Shown here: piece by piece, positions 25,495 to 33,729 of the stretch
How positions within the stretch are numbered: the first letter of the stretch is position 1
Layout: each line of letters opens with the position of its first letter
Origin: Psychrobacillus sp. FSL H8-0483
GTDB lineage: Bacteria > Bacillota > Bacilli > Bacillales_A > Planococcaceae
Reading direction: 5' to 3'
Assembly: GCF_038637725.1 (NCBI RefSeq)
Contig: NZ_CP152052.1
Span: 2,463,501-2,527,500, forward strand
DNA: 64,000 nt
Made by a program: the position numbers and the translations under genes
The notes under the pieces: model-generated
What the model was told of the DNA's origin: nothing
Databases searched by the model: none
What the model saw: the letters and a program-made list of their open reading frames with translations, nothing else

Positions 25495-26685
25495 TTAAGA
25501 TGCCCGTAACAACTCTTTATCTTTTCTTCCATGTAACCAGTGATATAGAGGAACACAGCATAAAATGATCACGATCATAGATACAAAGATCGGTCGGTAT
25601 CCAGTAGTTGGTACAAAAAATCCTAGTAAAAATGGACCCACACCCAAACCGATATCATATAAAATGAAATAAGTAGAAGTCGCTAAGCCAAAGCGATGAG
25701 GAGGTGTTACTTTGACTGCTACTGTCTGTGCAATGGAATTGAAGTTACCATAACCCAATCCAATAAATGCTGCTGCTACTAGCAACATCCAACCAGCTGT
25801 AGCTTGACTAAATAGAAACATACCGACAGCAAAAATGACTAAGCATGGGTACGCCACAATATTTGCTCCTCTTGTATCCATCAATTTCCCTGTAAATGGA
25901 CGAGAAAAAATAATAACGATGGCATAAATTAAAAAGAAATAGCTTGCTGCTGAAACTAAATTAATTTCCTCTGCGTAAAACGATAAAAAGGACATAACGC
26001 CAGAATAACTAAAGCCAATCAATAATGCGATCAGTGAGATAGGCACCGCTTTTGGTTCAATGAATTTTGACAAAAACGATCCTTTTTCCTCTTGAGTTAT
26101 ATTAGATTTATTTATTGGTACATCGATTTTAACAGCCACATAAATGATTAAACATACGATGGAAAACATCACATTTAAAGCGAATATCCATTGGAATCCA
26201 TTCTCAAACTTCATCAATAAAATACCGATAAATGGTCCTACAGCTGTCGCTAAAATAGCACTTAAACTATAATAGCCAATCCCTTCTCCCTTACGTGTTT
26301 TCGGTAATATTTGAGCAATAATAGTACCATTGGCCGTACTTGCAATACCCACTGCGATTCCTTGTAATAAACGATTAACAATTAACAGACTTAAATTGAA
26401 TGCAAAAAAATACAAAATCGATGTGACTGCGAAAAATAGTAAACCTGCCCACAACGTTTTTTTAGTACCAACATCACTTATAATCCTACCAGCTCCTAAT
26501 CGACCAATTAAAGAACCGATAATAAAGATACTAGATACTAAACCGGCTGTACTAGTAGATGCACCATATTCAGTTTTTGCATACGATGCAATGGTAACCA
26601 TTAATAAGAAAAATATGAGTGTAATGATAAAATTAATCGTGGATACAATCATGAATTCTTTTGTCCATAGTTTTTCTTTCATCAC
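25495..26685 (-). CDS. MFS transporter
   Basis: This 396-residue, 12-helix protein has the motif GSLIGRLGAGRIISDVGTKK in loop 2-3 and a second-half repeat at FSRPFTGKLMDTRGAN. It starts only 3 bases after the MarR-type gene, so the two form an operon. It is probably an efflux pump controlled by that regulator. Confidence 0.88.
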   Translation of the reverse strand: MMKEKLWTKEFMIVSTINFIITLIFFLLMVTIASYAKTEYGASTSTAGLVSSIFIIGSLIGRLGAGRIISDVGTKKTLWAGLLFFAVTSILYFFAFNLSLLIVNRLLQGIAVGIASTANGTIIAQILPKTRKGEGIGYYSLSAILATAVGPFIGILLMKFENGFQWIFALNVMFSIVCLIIYVAVKIDVPINKSNITQEEKGSFLSKFIEPKAVPISLIALLIGFSYSGVMSFLSFYAEEINLVSAASYFFLIYAIVIIFSRPFTGKLMDTRGANIVAYPCLVIFAVGMFLFSQATAGWMLLVAAAFIGLGYGNFNSIAQTVAVKVTPPHRFGLATSTYFILYDIGLGVGPFLLGFFVPTTGYRPIFVSMIVIILCCVPLYHWLHGRKDKELLRAS

Positions 26686-26688
26686 AAA

Positions 26689-27105
26689 CTAGCCTCTTCT
26701 CAATAAATTTGCGCGCACTTTTTCAAGTACTTGCTCAGCTACTTTTATTTCTTCTTGCGAAACTCCTTCAAGCAATTGTGCTTGAAATAAATACATTGCT
26801 TCCTTACCTTGTTCATACTTTTCCATACCTTTTGGTGATAAGTGCATGACTTTCTGCCTTTTATCTATTCCAGGGGAAATATATATGATTTCTTGCTCCA
26901 CTAGCTTCTGAGCAATCGGTGTGACCGATGGTTTTTCCACTCCCCAGTAAGCTGCAACATCTGTAAAAGTAGAAGGGCCAATTTCCGAGAGATAGCGGAT
27001 CAATCCCCATTGAATTTCAGACAACTCATTAGGTAAAAGCACCTCGTTTGTCTGATTGCTATAAGGACGATGTATCAATTTTAACTTCGAAAAAAATGAA
27101 TACAT
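26689..27105 (-). CDS. MarR-family regulator
   Basis: About 138 residues. The winged helix includes STFTDVAAYWGVEKPSVTPI and the wing PGIDKRQKVMHLSPKG. The frame is open seven codons further up, but AAAGGTG precedes the Met at 27105. It probably represses itself and the MFS gene through the palindrome at 27141. Confidence 0.9.
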   Translation of the reverse strand: MYSFFSKLKLIHRPYSNQTNEVLLPNELSEIQWGLIRYLSEIGPSTFTDVAAYWGVEKPSVTPIAQKLVEQEIIYISPGIDKRQKVMHLSPKGMEKYEQGKEAMYLFQAQLLEGVSQEEIKVAEQVLEKVRANLLRRG

Positions 27106-27140
27106 AATTTCACCTTTCAAATTCATAATTTATTTTAGCA

Positions 27141-27163
27141 ATTAGTTAGTTAACCTAACTAAT
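27141..27163. promoter_or_regulatory. Probable MarR operator
   Basis: ATTAGTTAG-TTAAC-CTAACTAAT, perfect 9-bp arms, 36 bases upstream of the MarR start. Confidence 0.65.
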
Positions 27164-27222
27164 AATATTACCAATCTTATCATTTGTAAAGATAATAATT
27201 GCAAGTACTCAATCCTGGTTTG

Positions 27223-27522
27223 TTATTCAATTGTTTTATAGCCTTCGTAAAAACTAGTAAAAGACATAAGTAAACTTCTAAAATCTACTTGAAGATTATG
27301 ATATAACACAGTTAAATCTTTGCGGGAATAAAAATCTCCTGTATACACTTGTCCTATCTTTTGTTCAATTTTTATGGATTGCTGTAAGGAGGCTTGTAAG
27401 TAAATTTCTATTTCATCATCATACTGTTCTAAAAAAGCAAGTTCGATTAGCATATTACGAATTGCTTGTGCATCAGCTTGCATTTGTAACAAGTCACTCT
27501 TTTTAATTTTTCGTTTTTTCAT
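27223..27522 (-). CDS. Helical protein, unknown
   Basis: This 99-residue charged, mostly helical soluble protein with a lysine-rich start overlaps the upstream gene by 20 bases. It has no clear ribosome site, so it likely depends on translational coupling. Family not recognised. Confidence 0.6.
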   Translation of the reverse strand: MKKRKIKKSDLLQMQADAQAIRNMLIELAFLEQYDDEIEIYLQASLQQSIKIEQKIGQVYTGDFYSRKDLTVLYHNLQVDFRSLLMSFTSFYEGYKTIE

Positions 27523-27760
27523 GTAACAGCCATTGTTGTTCTAAATTATCAAAAATCAAATATGCTCTACTATCAACTAAATTAGTTGTAGAGCCAACCT
27601 CTTCGTATCTTTGTAGAGTTTCTAACTTATCTTTAAATTCATTAATAGTTTCTATATGCTCTGTATATGCGAATGATTTAGTAAATGATATCGGTGAATA
27701 TGGATAGTACCAATTAATAAACAAAATAATGAAAGCTACGACGCTTATAATTCGCTTCAC
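27503..27760 (-). CDS. Membrane-anchored protein, unknown
   Basis: About 85 residues with an N-terminal helix (about 3-17) then a soluble helical region. The open frame begins at 27802, but TGAGGAG lies before the GTG at 27760. It is paired with the overlapping downstream gene, and together they may form a two-part membrane system; this is inference only. Confidence 0.6.
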   Translation of the reverse strand: MKRIISVVAFIILFINWYYPYSPISFTKSFAYTEHIETINEFKDKLETLQRYEEVGSTTNLVDSRAYLIFDNLEQQWLLHEKTKN

Positions 27761-27852
27761 CAAAAATATCTCCTCATTAATTACCAGTTTTCTATCATAC
27801 ATTCTATAAATATTTCTAAATACCTTCCGAAGATGATTTTAGACTAAGTCTA

Positions 27853-27886
27853 ATAAAAAAAGCCGAGAGTATATCTCTCAGCTTTA
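27853..27886 (-). terminator. Terminator of the ars operon
   Basis: AAAGCTGAGAG/CTCTCGGCTTT stem with a T7 run on the minus strand, immediately after arsC. Confidence 0.85.
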
Positions 27887-27894
27887 GGTGTTTA

Positions 27895-28317
27895 CTAATT
27901 TCCAGTTTTAGAAAAGCGCTCAATTCTTTCTCCGATTTCATCCCTTACACGTTGGAAAAAAGCCCATTTTTCTTCCTCGCTTCCTTCCGCTTTTGCAGGA
28001 TCGTCAAAGCCCCAGTGTTCCCTTTTTACATGAGGTGGCGTCATTGGGCATTTATCAGCCGCATCTCCACATAAAGTAATTACTAAATCAGCTGTATGTA
28101 AAATGTCAGGAACGATAATATCGGAGGTTTGTTTGGATATGTCTATACTAGATTCCTTCATTGCTTTGACCGCATTCGGGTTTAGTCCATGTGCTTCGAT
28201 CCCGGCACTGTATACATTCCATTCGTCACTTAAATATTTTTTTGCCCAACCTTCTGCCATCTGGCTTCTGCAAGAATTTCCTGTACATAAAAAGTAAATT
28301 GTTTTTTTAGTCATCAT
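27895..28317 (-). CDS. arsC: Arsenate reductase, thioredoxin-coupled
   Basis: This 140-residue low-molecular-weight-phosphatase-fold enzyme has the P-loop CTGNSCRS (catalytic Cys11) and the redox pair Cys83/Cys90 in [11 protein letters not shown]. It reduces arsenate to arsenite using thioredoxin. GGAGA lies before the ATG at 28317. A further Met at 28329 overlaps the arsB stop as TAATG and could also serve. It is the last gene of the ars operon. Confidence 0.95.
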   Translation of the reverse strand: MMTKKTIYFLCTGNSCRSQMAEGWAKKYLSDEWNVYSAGIEAHGLNPNAVKAMKESSIDISKQTSDIIVPDILHTADLVITLCGDAADKCPMTPPHVKREHWGFDDPAKAEGSEEEKWAFFQRVRDEIGERIERFSKTGN

Positions 28318-28328
28318 CTTAGTCTCCA

Positions 28329-29624
28329 TTAAAAGAATTGTAATGTTAGATATAGTCCTAATAGCGTTAAGAAAAGAATCGGTATTGTTAATACAATCCC
28401 TGTTTTAAAATAAGTTCCCCATGAAATTTTGACACCTTTTTGAGATAAAACATGCAGCCATACTAAGGTTGCAAGTGACCCTATTGGAGTAATTTTAGGA
28501 CCTAAGTCAGAACCAATAACATTGGCATAAATAAGTGCTTCTCGGATAGTACCCGTAGTATTCGTTTCAGCAATTGCGAGTGCATCGATCATCACAGTTG
28601 GCATGTTATTCATCATCGACGATAAAAACGCGGCGATAAAGCCCATCGACATCGTCGCAATGAATAAACCTTGCTCGGCAGCTACTTGAATTACTCCTGC
28701 TAACGCATGTGTTAGCCATGCATTTCCCAACCCATATACGACCACATACATCCCAACGGAGAAAAATACGATACTCCATGGCGCACCTTTGATAACGGCT
28801 GCGGTATTCACCGCATTACTTCTCTTCGCCATTAGTAAAAAGAAGATCGCGATCACTCCAGCAACGATTGAAACTGGAAGTTGAATAGACTCACTTGCAA
28901 AATAGCCGATTAATAAGATCCCAAGTACATACCAGGAAAGGTGAAACATCTTTACATCACGGATCGCTTCTTTTGGTTCTCGTAATTTGGATAAATCGTA
29001 CGATTTAGGAATACTTTTTCTAAAATAAAAGAACAGTATTGCAATCGTAGCAATAAGTGAAAATAAGTTCGGTATGATCATCCGTAAAGCATATTCTATA
29101 AATCCGATTTGAAAGAAATCAGCCGATACAATATTAACTAAGTTACTCACAACAAAAGGTAACGAAGTTGTATCCGCAATAAATCCACTCGCCATAATAA
29201 AAGGAAAAATCATCGTTTCCTTAAAATTCAAATTTCGAACCATTGCTAAAACAATTGGTGTCAGTATAAGTGCTGCTCCATCGTTTGCAAAAAAGGCCGC
29301 AACAATTGCACCTAAAATACTGACATAAACAAACATTTTAATTCCATTACTTTTTGCAGCCTTCGCCATATGAAGAGCAGCCCATTCAAATAATCCAATC
29401 TCATCTAATATTAATGAAATCAGTATAATTGCTACAAATGACAATGTTGCATTCCACGTAATTCCGATTACTTCTTTTACATCCTGAATTCCTACAACCC
29501 CAACTAATAATGCGATGATAGCTCCACCACATGCAGTCCATCCAATAGATAAATTTTTAGGCTGCCAAATAACTAACGTTAGTGTTAAAAGGAAAATCAA
29601 GGATGCTAAAATCGCGTCAGTCAA
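28329..29624 (-). CDS. arsB: Arsenite efflux protein ArsB
   Basis: This 431-residue protein has about 12 helices and belongs to the ion-transporter superfamily (ArsB type, not Acr3). The [18 protein letters not shown] segment and [14 protein letters not shown] match the family's conserved half repeats. It exports arsenite (and antimonite). arsC overlaps its stop. Confidence 0.92.
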   Translation of the reverse strand: MTDAILASLIFLLTLTLVIWQPKNLSIGWTACGGAIIALLVGVVGIQDVKEVIGITWNATLSFVAIILISLILDEIGLFEWAALHMAKAAKSNGIKMFVYVSILGAIVAAFFANDGAALILTPIVLAMVRNLNFKETMIFPFIMASGFIADTTSLPFVVSNLVNIVSADFFQIGFIEYALRMIIPNLFSLIATIAILFFYFRKSIPKSYDLSKLREPKEAIRDVKMFHLSWYVLGILLIGYFASESIQLPVSIVAGVIAIFFLLMAKRSNAVNTAAVIKGAPWSIVFFSVGMYVVVYGLGNAWLTHALAGVIQVAAEQGLFIATMSMGFIAAFLSSMMNNMPTVMIDALAIAETNTTGTIREALIYANVIGSDLGPKITPIGSLATLVWLHVLSQKGVKISWGTYFKTGIVLTIPILFLTLLGLYLTLQFF

Positions 29625-29656
29625 TTTGACCTCTCCTTTACTTAAATAAAATTATA

Positions 29657-29863
29657 TTACGAATGACAACATGAGAAGCCTTCGAATGCTTTTAAAAAAT
29701 TTCTGTAACTATAAGCTCCAAATGTATCTTTATTACCTTTAAAAAACTGGTCGAACATAATTGTGCTAGCTGTTTCTAGCGAACAATTTCTTGCATTCAT
29801 AATTAACTTCAAATATGAAACAAAATATTCCGTTGATAATTTCCCACCGTTATTGACCGTCAT
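29657..29863 (-). CDS. Small ars-operon protein with CC tail
   Basis: This 68-residue protein has a C-terminal FEGFSCCHS and one further internal cysteine (RNCSLETA). It lies between the flavin monooxygenase-like gene and arsB, 13 bases from the former. I do not recognise the family. The vicinal cysteines could bind trivalent arsenic; this is inference. Confidence 0.65.
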   Translation of the reverse strand: MTVNNGGKLSTEYFVSYLKLIMNARNCSLETASTIMFDQFFKGNKDTFGAYSYRNFLKAFEGFSCCHS

Positions 29864-29876
29864 ATTTCCTCACTCC

Positions 29877-31238
29877 TTAACAAGAAGAGCCACAACATGC
29901 TCCACCATTTTGACTTGTTAAATTGGTACTACATACTCCCGTTTCCGGTAATTCGAGTTCTACCCTTTGTGCGGATTCGAAATCCCCTGTTAAATAAGCT
30001 ACTATGGATCGAACTTGTTCGTAGCCTGTCGCCATTAAGAATGTAGGTGCGCGTCCATAGCTTTTCATTCCAACGATATAAAAATTCTTTTCCGGTTGTC
30101 TTAACGTTTCTTCTCCATGGGGTCGAACAGTTCCACAACTATGAAGATTAGGATCGATTAAAGGGGAAAGAGCTGCTACACTCTCTGTTGCTGAATCTAC
30201 ACTAAGCCTTATTTCCCTTAAAAAGGAAAAGTCCGGACGGCTACCGGTATTCGCAATGATTTCACCCACACCTGTAAGTGAAAAACCTTCTCCATTCTGT
30301 TCTCCTATAATTTCGATCCCACTGTCTGAATGCTTCAGCTCATGTATGTGGAATGGAGTAATTGCCTTTACCTTACCTGTATCAACTAAGTGGTGAATAC
30401 GGCTTCCTAGCTCACCTCTAGCTTGAAGTGCATCTTTTTCTTGCCCACCATAAGCATCCTCTACATTTTTCTTTCTCATAATCCAGTAGATTTCTACCTG
30501 TTGACCTAATTGCGAAAGTTCTAAAATAGTATTAATAGCTGAATGTCCACCACCAACAACTGCAACGCGTTTACCCATGTATCGCTCACTTTCAGCACTG
30601 GTTAGATCTGGAATGCCGTAGTAAATATGTTTGTTTAATTCCTTTTCTTCTTTCGTCCAACAACTATCTGCATTCACTGGATTAGGGTGTGACCAAGTTC
30701 CAGTTGCATCAATGACAGCTTTCACTTCCATACGTCTCGTCTTGCCTTTTTGCTCCAAATATAAAACAAATGGAGCATCACTACGATTATAATTTTTCAT
30801 TTTGTCTAAACCTTTTTTACTAACAGCAGTTACGGTGGTGTTGAATAGAATATTTGGATAAATTTCAGGTAAATTCGCTAGGGGTTCTAAATAGTCTTCC
30901 ACGATCTCTTTTCCTAATGGTAGTTGTTCGGAATCAGGTGCAACCCACCCGCTCTTTTCAAGTAGCTGCATTGCTATTTTATCGAGGTTGTATTGCCAAG
31001 GAGAAAATAAACGCACATGCCCCCATTGCAGAATATTCGTCCCAACTCGTGCCCCTGACTCGATGAGGATAAAAGGCTCCTCACGATCAGCTAAATGAGC
31101 AGCTGCAGCTAAACCAACTGGACCCGCACCAATAATAGCCGTCGGTAAATTTTGATCTGTTTGCGGGGGCTTACTCTCCAAGTACTGAGGCTTAGTTCCA
31201 CAGCAATTCGAAATGTTTATTAGTTCAATTTGTTTCAT
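29877..31238 (-). CDS. Flavin-dependent monooxygenase-like protein of the ars operon
   Basis: This 453-residue protein has an FAD motif GAGPVG at residues 37-42 and an NADPH motif VVGGGHSA near residue 226. Extra cysteines stand at the N-terminus (NCCG) and in the CCGSSC tail. Proteins of this type are found in ars operons and are often named ArsO; the reaction is not settled. The first gene after the operator at 31260, it probably begins the structural part of the operon. Confidence 0.8.
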   Translation of the reverse strand: MKQIELINISNCCGTKPQYLESKPPQTDQNLPTAIIGAGPVGLAAAAHLADREEPFILIESGARVGTNILQWGHVRLFSPWQYNLDKIAMQLLEKSGWVAPDSEQLPLGKEIVEDYLEPLANLPEIYPNILFNTTVTAVSKKGLDKMKNYNRSDAPFVLYLEQKGKTRRMEVKAVIDATGTWSHPNPVNADSCWTKEEKELNKHIYYGIPDLTSAESERYMGKRVAVVGGGHSAINTILELSQLGQQVEIYWIMRKKNVEDAYGGQEKDALQARGELGSRIHHLVDTGKVKAITPFHIHELKHSDSGIEIIGEQNGEGFSLTGVGEIIANTGSRPDFSFLREIRLSVDSATESVAALSPLIDPNLHSCGTVRPHGEETLRQPEKNFYIVGMKSYGRAPTFLMATGYEQVRSIVAYLTGDFESAQRVELELPETGVCSTNLTSQNGGACCGSSC

Positions 31239-31259
31239 TTCATAACCTCCACAGAAAAT

Positions 31260-31280
31260 TTATTTGTAAATTACAAGTAA
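31260..31280. promoter_or_regulatory. Probable ars operator 1
   Basis: TTATTTG-N7-CAAGTAA, about 22 bases before the start of the flavoprotein gene. It matches the operator at 31781 in arm sequence and spacing, with one changed base in the left arm. Confidence 0.6.
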
Positions 31281-31301
31281 TTGATAACGAAGACATAAAT
31301 C

Positions 31302-31748
31302 TTAGCACATAGTAGAACAGCAAACAGTTGACTTAGACATCGCTTTATTTAACAATTCCAGTGAGCGAATGACTGTTTCTCGTTCAAATTCATTCATCTG
31401 AGAGAATACATCATTGAGATAAGTATTCATTGATTCGTCAATCGATGTTGCAACAAATTTTCCTTGGACGGTTAAGCTCAATATCACAACCCGTTTGTCT
31501 TCAGCAGCAGGTGTTTTTTTTACTAACTCCATTTTCACTAATGTTTGGATTTGTCGGCTAAACGTAGTGATATCCATTGCCAATGTATCTGCAATTTGTT
31601 GCATAGATGGTGTATGCTGTTTGTCAATTTCATAAATAATATGGCTTTGAACAGTTGATATATCTATCGCTCCAATGGAACAACAGTTTTTGTTCAACAA
31701 TCCAAAACGTCGAGTTAAAACTTGAAATAATTCACGTTTATTTTCCAT
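31302..31748 (-). CDS. MarR-family regulator with vicinal cysteines, probable arsenic sensor
   Basis: This 148-residue winged-helix protein has SMQQIADTLAMDITTFSRQI as recognition region and AAEDKRVVILSLTVQG as wing. The cysteine pair Cys22-Cys23 stands near the dimer interface, with Cys143, Cys144 and Cys148 at the end. No ArsR-type gene is present in the operon, so this protein probably replaces it. AGAGGTG precedes the ATG at 31748 (the frame is open six codons further). Confidence 0.85.
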   Translation of the reverse strand: MENKRELFQVLTRRFGLLNKNCCSIGAIDISTVQSHIIYEIDKQHTPSMQQIADTLAMDITTFSRQIQTLVKMELVKKTPAAEDKRVVILSLTVQGKFVATSIDESMNTYLNDVFSQMNEFERETVIRSLELLNKAMSKSTVCCSTMC

Positions 31749-31780
31749 GATTTTCACCTCTTCCATTAGTTATAAAACAT

Positions 31781-31801
31781 TTACTTGCAAAATACAAGTA
31801 A
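31781..31801. promoter_or_regulatory. Probable ars operator 2
   Basis: TTACTTG-N7-CAAGTAA, a perfect 7-7-7 palindrome between the divergent MarR-type and ArsN1-like genes. Confidence 0.65.
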
Positions 31802-31837
31802 TAAAAATAAAATCTAATGTAAAGGAGGAAATAATTT

Positions 31838-32338
31838 ATGAACTACTCTTTTAGAAAAACAACGAAAGATGACTGGAATCAAATTAAATCCATTTATAAG
31901 GCTGGTATTGCTACAGGGAATGCGACATTCGAATCGCAAGCTCCACCTTCATATGAAAAGTGGCTGTCCAAAGCACACCTAGAATGTACGCTAGTTCTAC
32001 ATGAAGGAAATACAATTTTAGGGTGGTGCAAACTTTCACCTGTTTCGGATAGAACTGTGTACGTAGGTGTAGGAGAAGTTAGTATTTATGTGCATCCTAA
32101 TTCAAAAGGAAAAGGTATTGGAAATTTACTTTTGCAATTATTAATTAAAGCATCTGAAGAACATGGTTTTTGGACACTTCAAGCATCCATCTTCCCAGAA
32201 AATATAGCTAGTATTCATCTACATCAGAAAAATGGTTTTCGAGAAGTAGGTATACGAGAACGTATTGGGAAAATAGATGGCGTATGGAGGGATAATGTTT
32301 TTTTAGAAAGAAGAAGTGTTTTGGTTGGTATGAATTAA
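31838..32338 (+). CDS. arsN1: GNAT acetyltransferase, ArsN1-like
   Basis: This 166-residue protein is close to the phosphinothricin/arsinothricin acetyltransferase group: AGIATGNATFE, GWCKLSPVSDRTVYVGVGE, the acetyl-CoA loop PNSKGKGIGN, and WTLQASIFPENIASIHLH. ArsN1 acetylates the amino group of arsinothricin, an arsenic-containing glutamate mimic. AAAGGAGG lies before the ATG. Its position next to the ars operon and its operator fits that role rather than general amine acetylation. Confidence 0.8.
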   Translation: MNYSFRKTTKDDWNQIKSIYKAGIATGNATFESQAPPSYEKWLSKAHLECTLVLHEGNTILGWCKLSPVSDRTVYVGVGEVSIYVHPNSKGKGIGNLLLQLLIKASEEHGFWTLQASIFPENIASIHLHQKNGFREVGIRERIGKIDGVWRDNVFLERRSVLVGMN

Positions 32339-32343
32339 GTACA

Positions 32344-32392
32344 GTCGAATACATGCCATTCCATGCTTGTATGTATTCGACATGAACTTTTT
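32344..32392 (+). terminator. Terminator after the ArsN1-like gene
   Basis: GTCGAATACAT/ATGTATTCGAC arms followed by TTTTT. Confidence 0.75.
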
Positions 32393-32482
32393 AGCGTCAA
32401 CAGCCCGTTAACGATTATCTTTCTATTCCTTATTATAAAACCATAAAACCGCAATGCTAAAGTCGGTGATATAGAGCTTTTG

Positions 32483-33280
32483 TTACTTCTTAGCAATAAT
32501 CGTAAATAAACCTGGAATCTTTTTTTCTATATTTCCTGGGGAATCGTTTGGGAATGCCCATCTGACGCCTGATTCTTCTTCCAATATTTCGATACGTAAA
32601 CCTGCCTTTGCAATGGTAGTTACTATTTCACCTAATGTCCACCTACGAATTGTATTCTTGTTTAAATTTGCTTTTTCCGTATCAGTTAATAAGATACTGT
32701 ACGCAACATCTACTTCAACAAACTCGTTGTCAAAATAATCCCCACTTGCGATCATTTTATTTTCTTCTGCACGAAGCAACTTGGATACAAACGGATGATA
32801 GTCTCTCACGATAAATCTCCCACCTGGTTTAAGTGAATGATATACAAGCTCAAATAATGGCTGCAAATCAACGAAATAATGTAATACCCCCAATTCTAAT
32901 AAGATGAAATCAAAATCTACTAGCTTTTCGTACTCAGGTATATCTAGTACATCAGAAACTATGTATTTTATAGGCGCTCCTGCTTCATCCGCTAACTCTA
33001 ATGCATATCGACTATTATCTTTGGAAATATCGACAACTGTTACTTCTGCTCCTAACAAAGCAAAGGATACTGCTTTATTACCCTTTGAACCTAGCAGATT
33101 AGCTATTTTTTTACTCCTTACGTCCCCCATATACTTCAAATAATGTGAAATAGCTTGAGTGGGATTTTCTATTAGTTTTTGTGCATACTCCTTCGGTAAG
33201 CCGTGGCGATTAACCCATGCCTGATAAGCAGATTGATTCCATCCCGCTTCGTTCATCTTACTTAACTCTTGTTGTTTCAT
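32483..33280 (-). CDS. Class I SAM-dependent methyltransferase
   Basis: About 265 residues. After a helical N-terminus come NLLGSKGNKAVSFALLGAEV (motif I, with an unusual GSKGNK loop), TVVDIS, and DFILLELGVLHYF. GGAGG before the Met at 33280 is preferred over the open frame start at 33295. Substrate unknown. Confidence 0.82.
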   Translation of the reverse strand: MKQQELSKMNEAGWNQSAYQAWVNRHGLPKEYAQKLIENPTQAISHYLKYMGDVRSKKIANLLGSKGNKAVSFALLGAEVTVVDISKDNSRYALELADEAGAPIKYIVSDVLDIPEYEKLVDFDFILLELGVLHYFVDLQPLFELVYHSLKPGGRFIVRDYHPFVSKLLRAEENKMIASGDYFDNEFVEVDVAYSILLTDTEKANLNKNTIRRWTLGEIVTTIAKAGLRIEILEEESGVRWAFPNDSPGNIEKKIPGLFTIIAKK

Positions 33281-33729
33281 GTCTTCAACCTCCAAAAGTT
33301 TTAGGTATTATTATCAGAGTTCCTCATTTTCCCTTCATTAGACTTGTCCAGAAAAAATCTTCGCAAATATCATTGGGTTGAGAAATCCTAAATCAATTCC
33401 ACCGTTAATTATATATAACCTCTCAAATACCTCAAAAAATTATACGGCTTGTGTATAACCAGATACAATAGAACCGCTAAACAAACAGATTCCAATAACC
33501 ACTCGGATTATGAATAGCATTTACAATTCTCTAAGCAACAATTAATGAAATCTATAAAAAATCTATAATATGTCAATGGATTGTCGTGTCCCCACCCCAT
33601 GGACATATAAGATAGTTAAACTTCGTCATTTTGGGTAACGGTTTGAAATGAATAGAGAATGGCTACCCTAAATATTACCTACTCTATTATAAGCAATTTA
33701 CTCATAAACCATTAGGAAGGAACGTTGAG
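33281..33729. other. Gene-free stretch
   Basis: No convincing coding frame, repeat or RNA was seen here. The last part must hold the promoter and ribosome site (GGAAGGAACG) of the YhgE/Pip gene. Confidence 0.5.
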
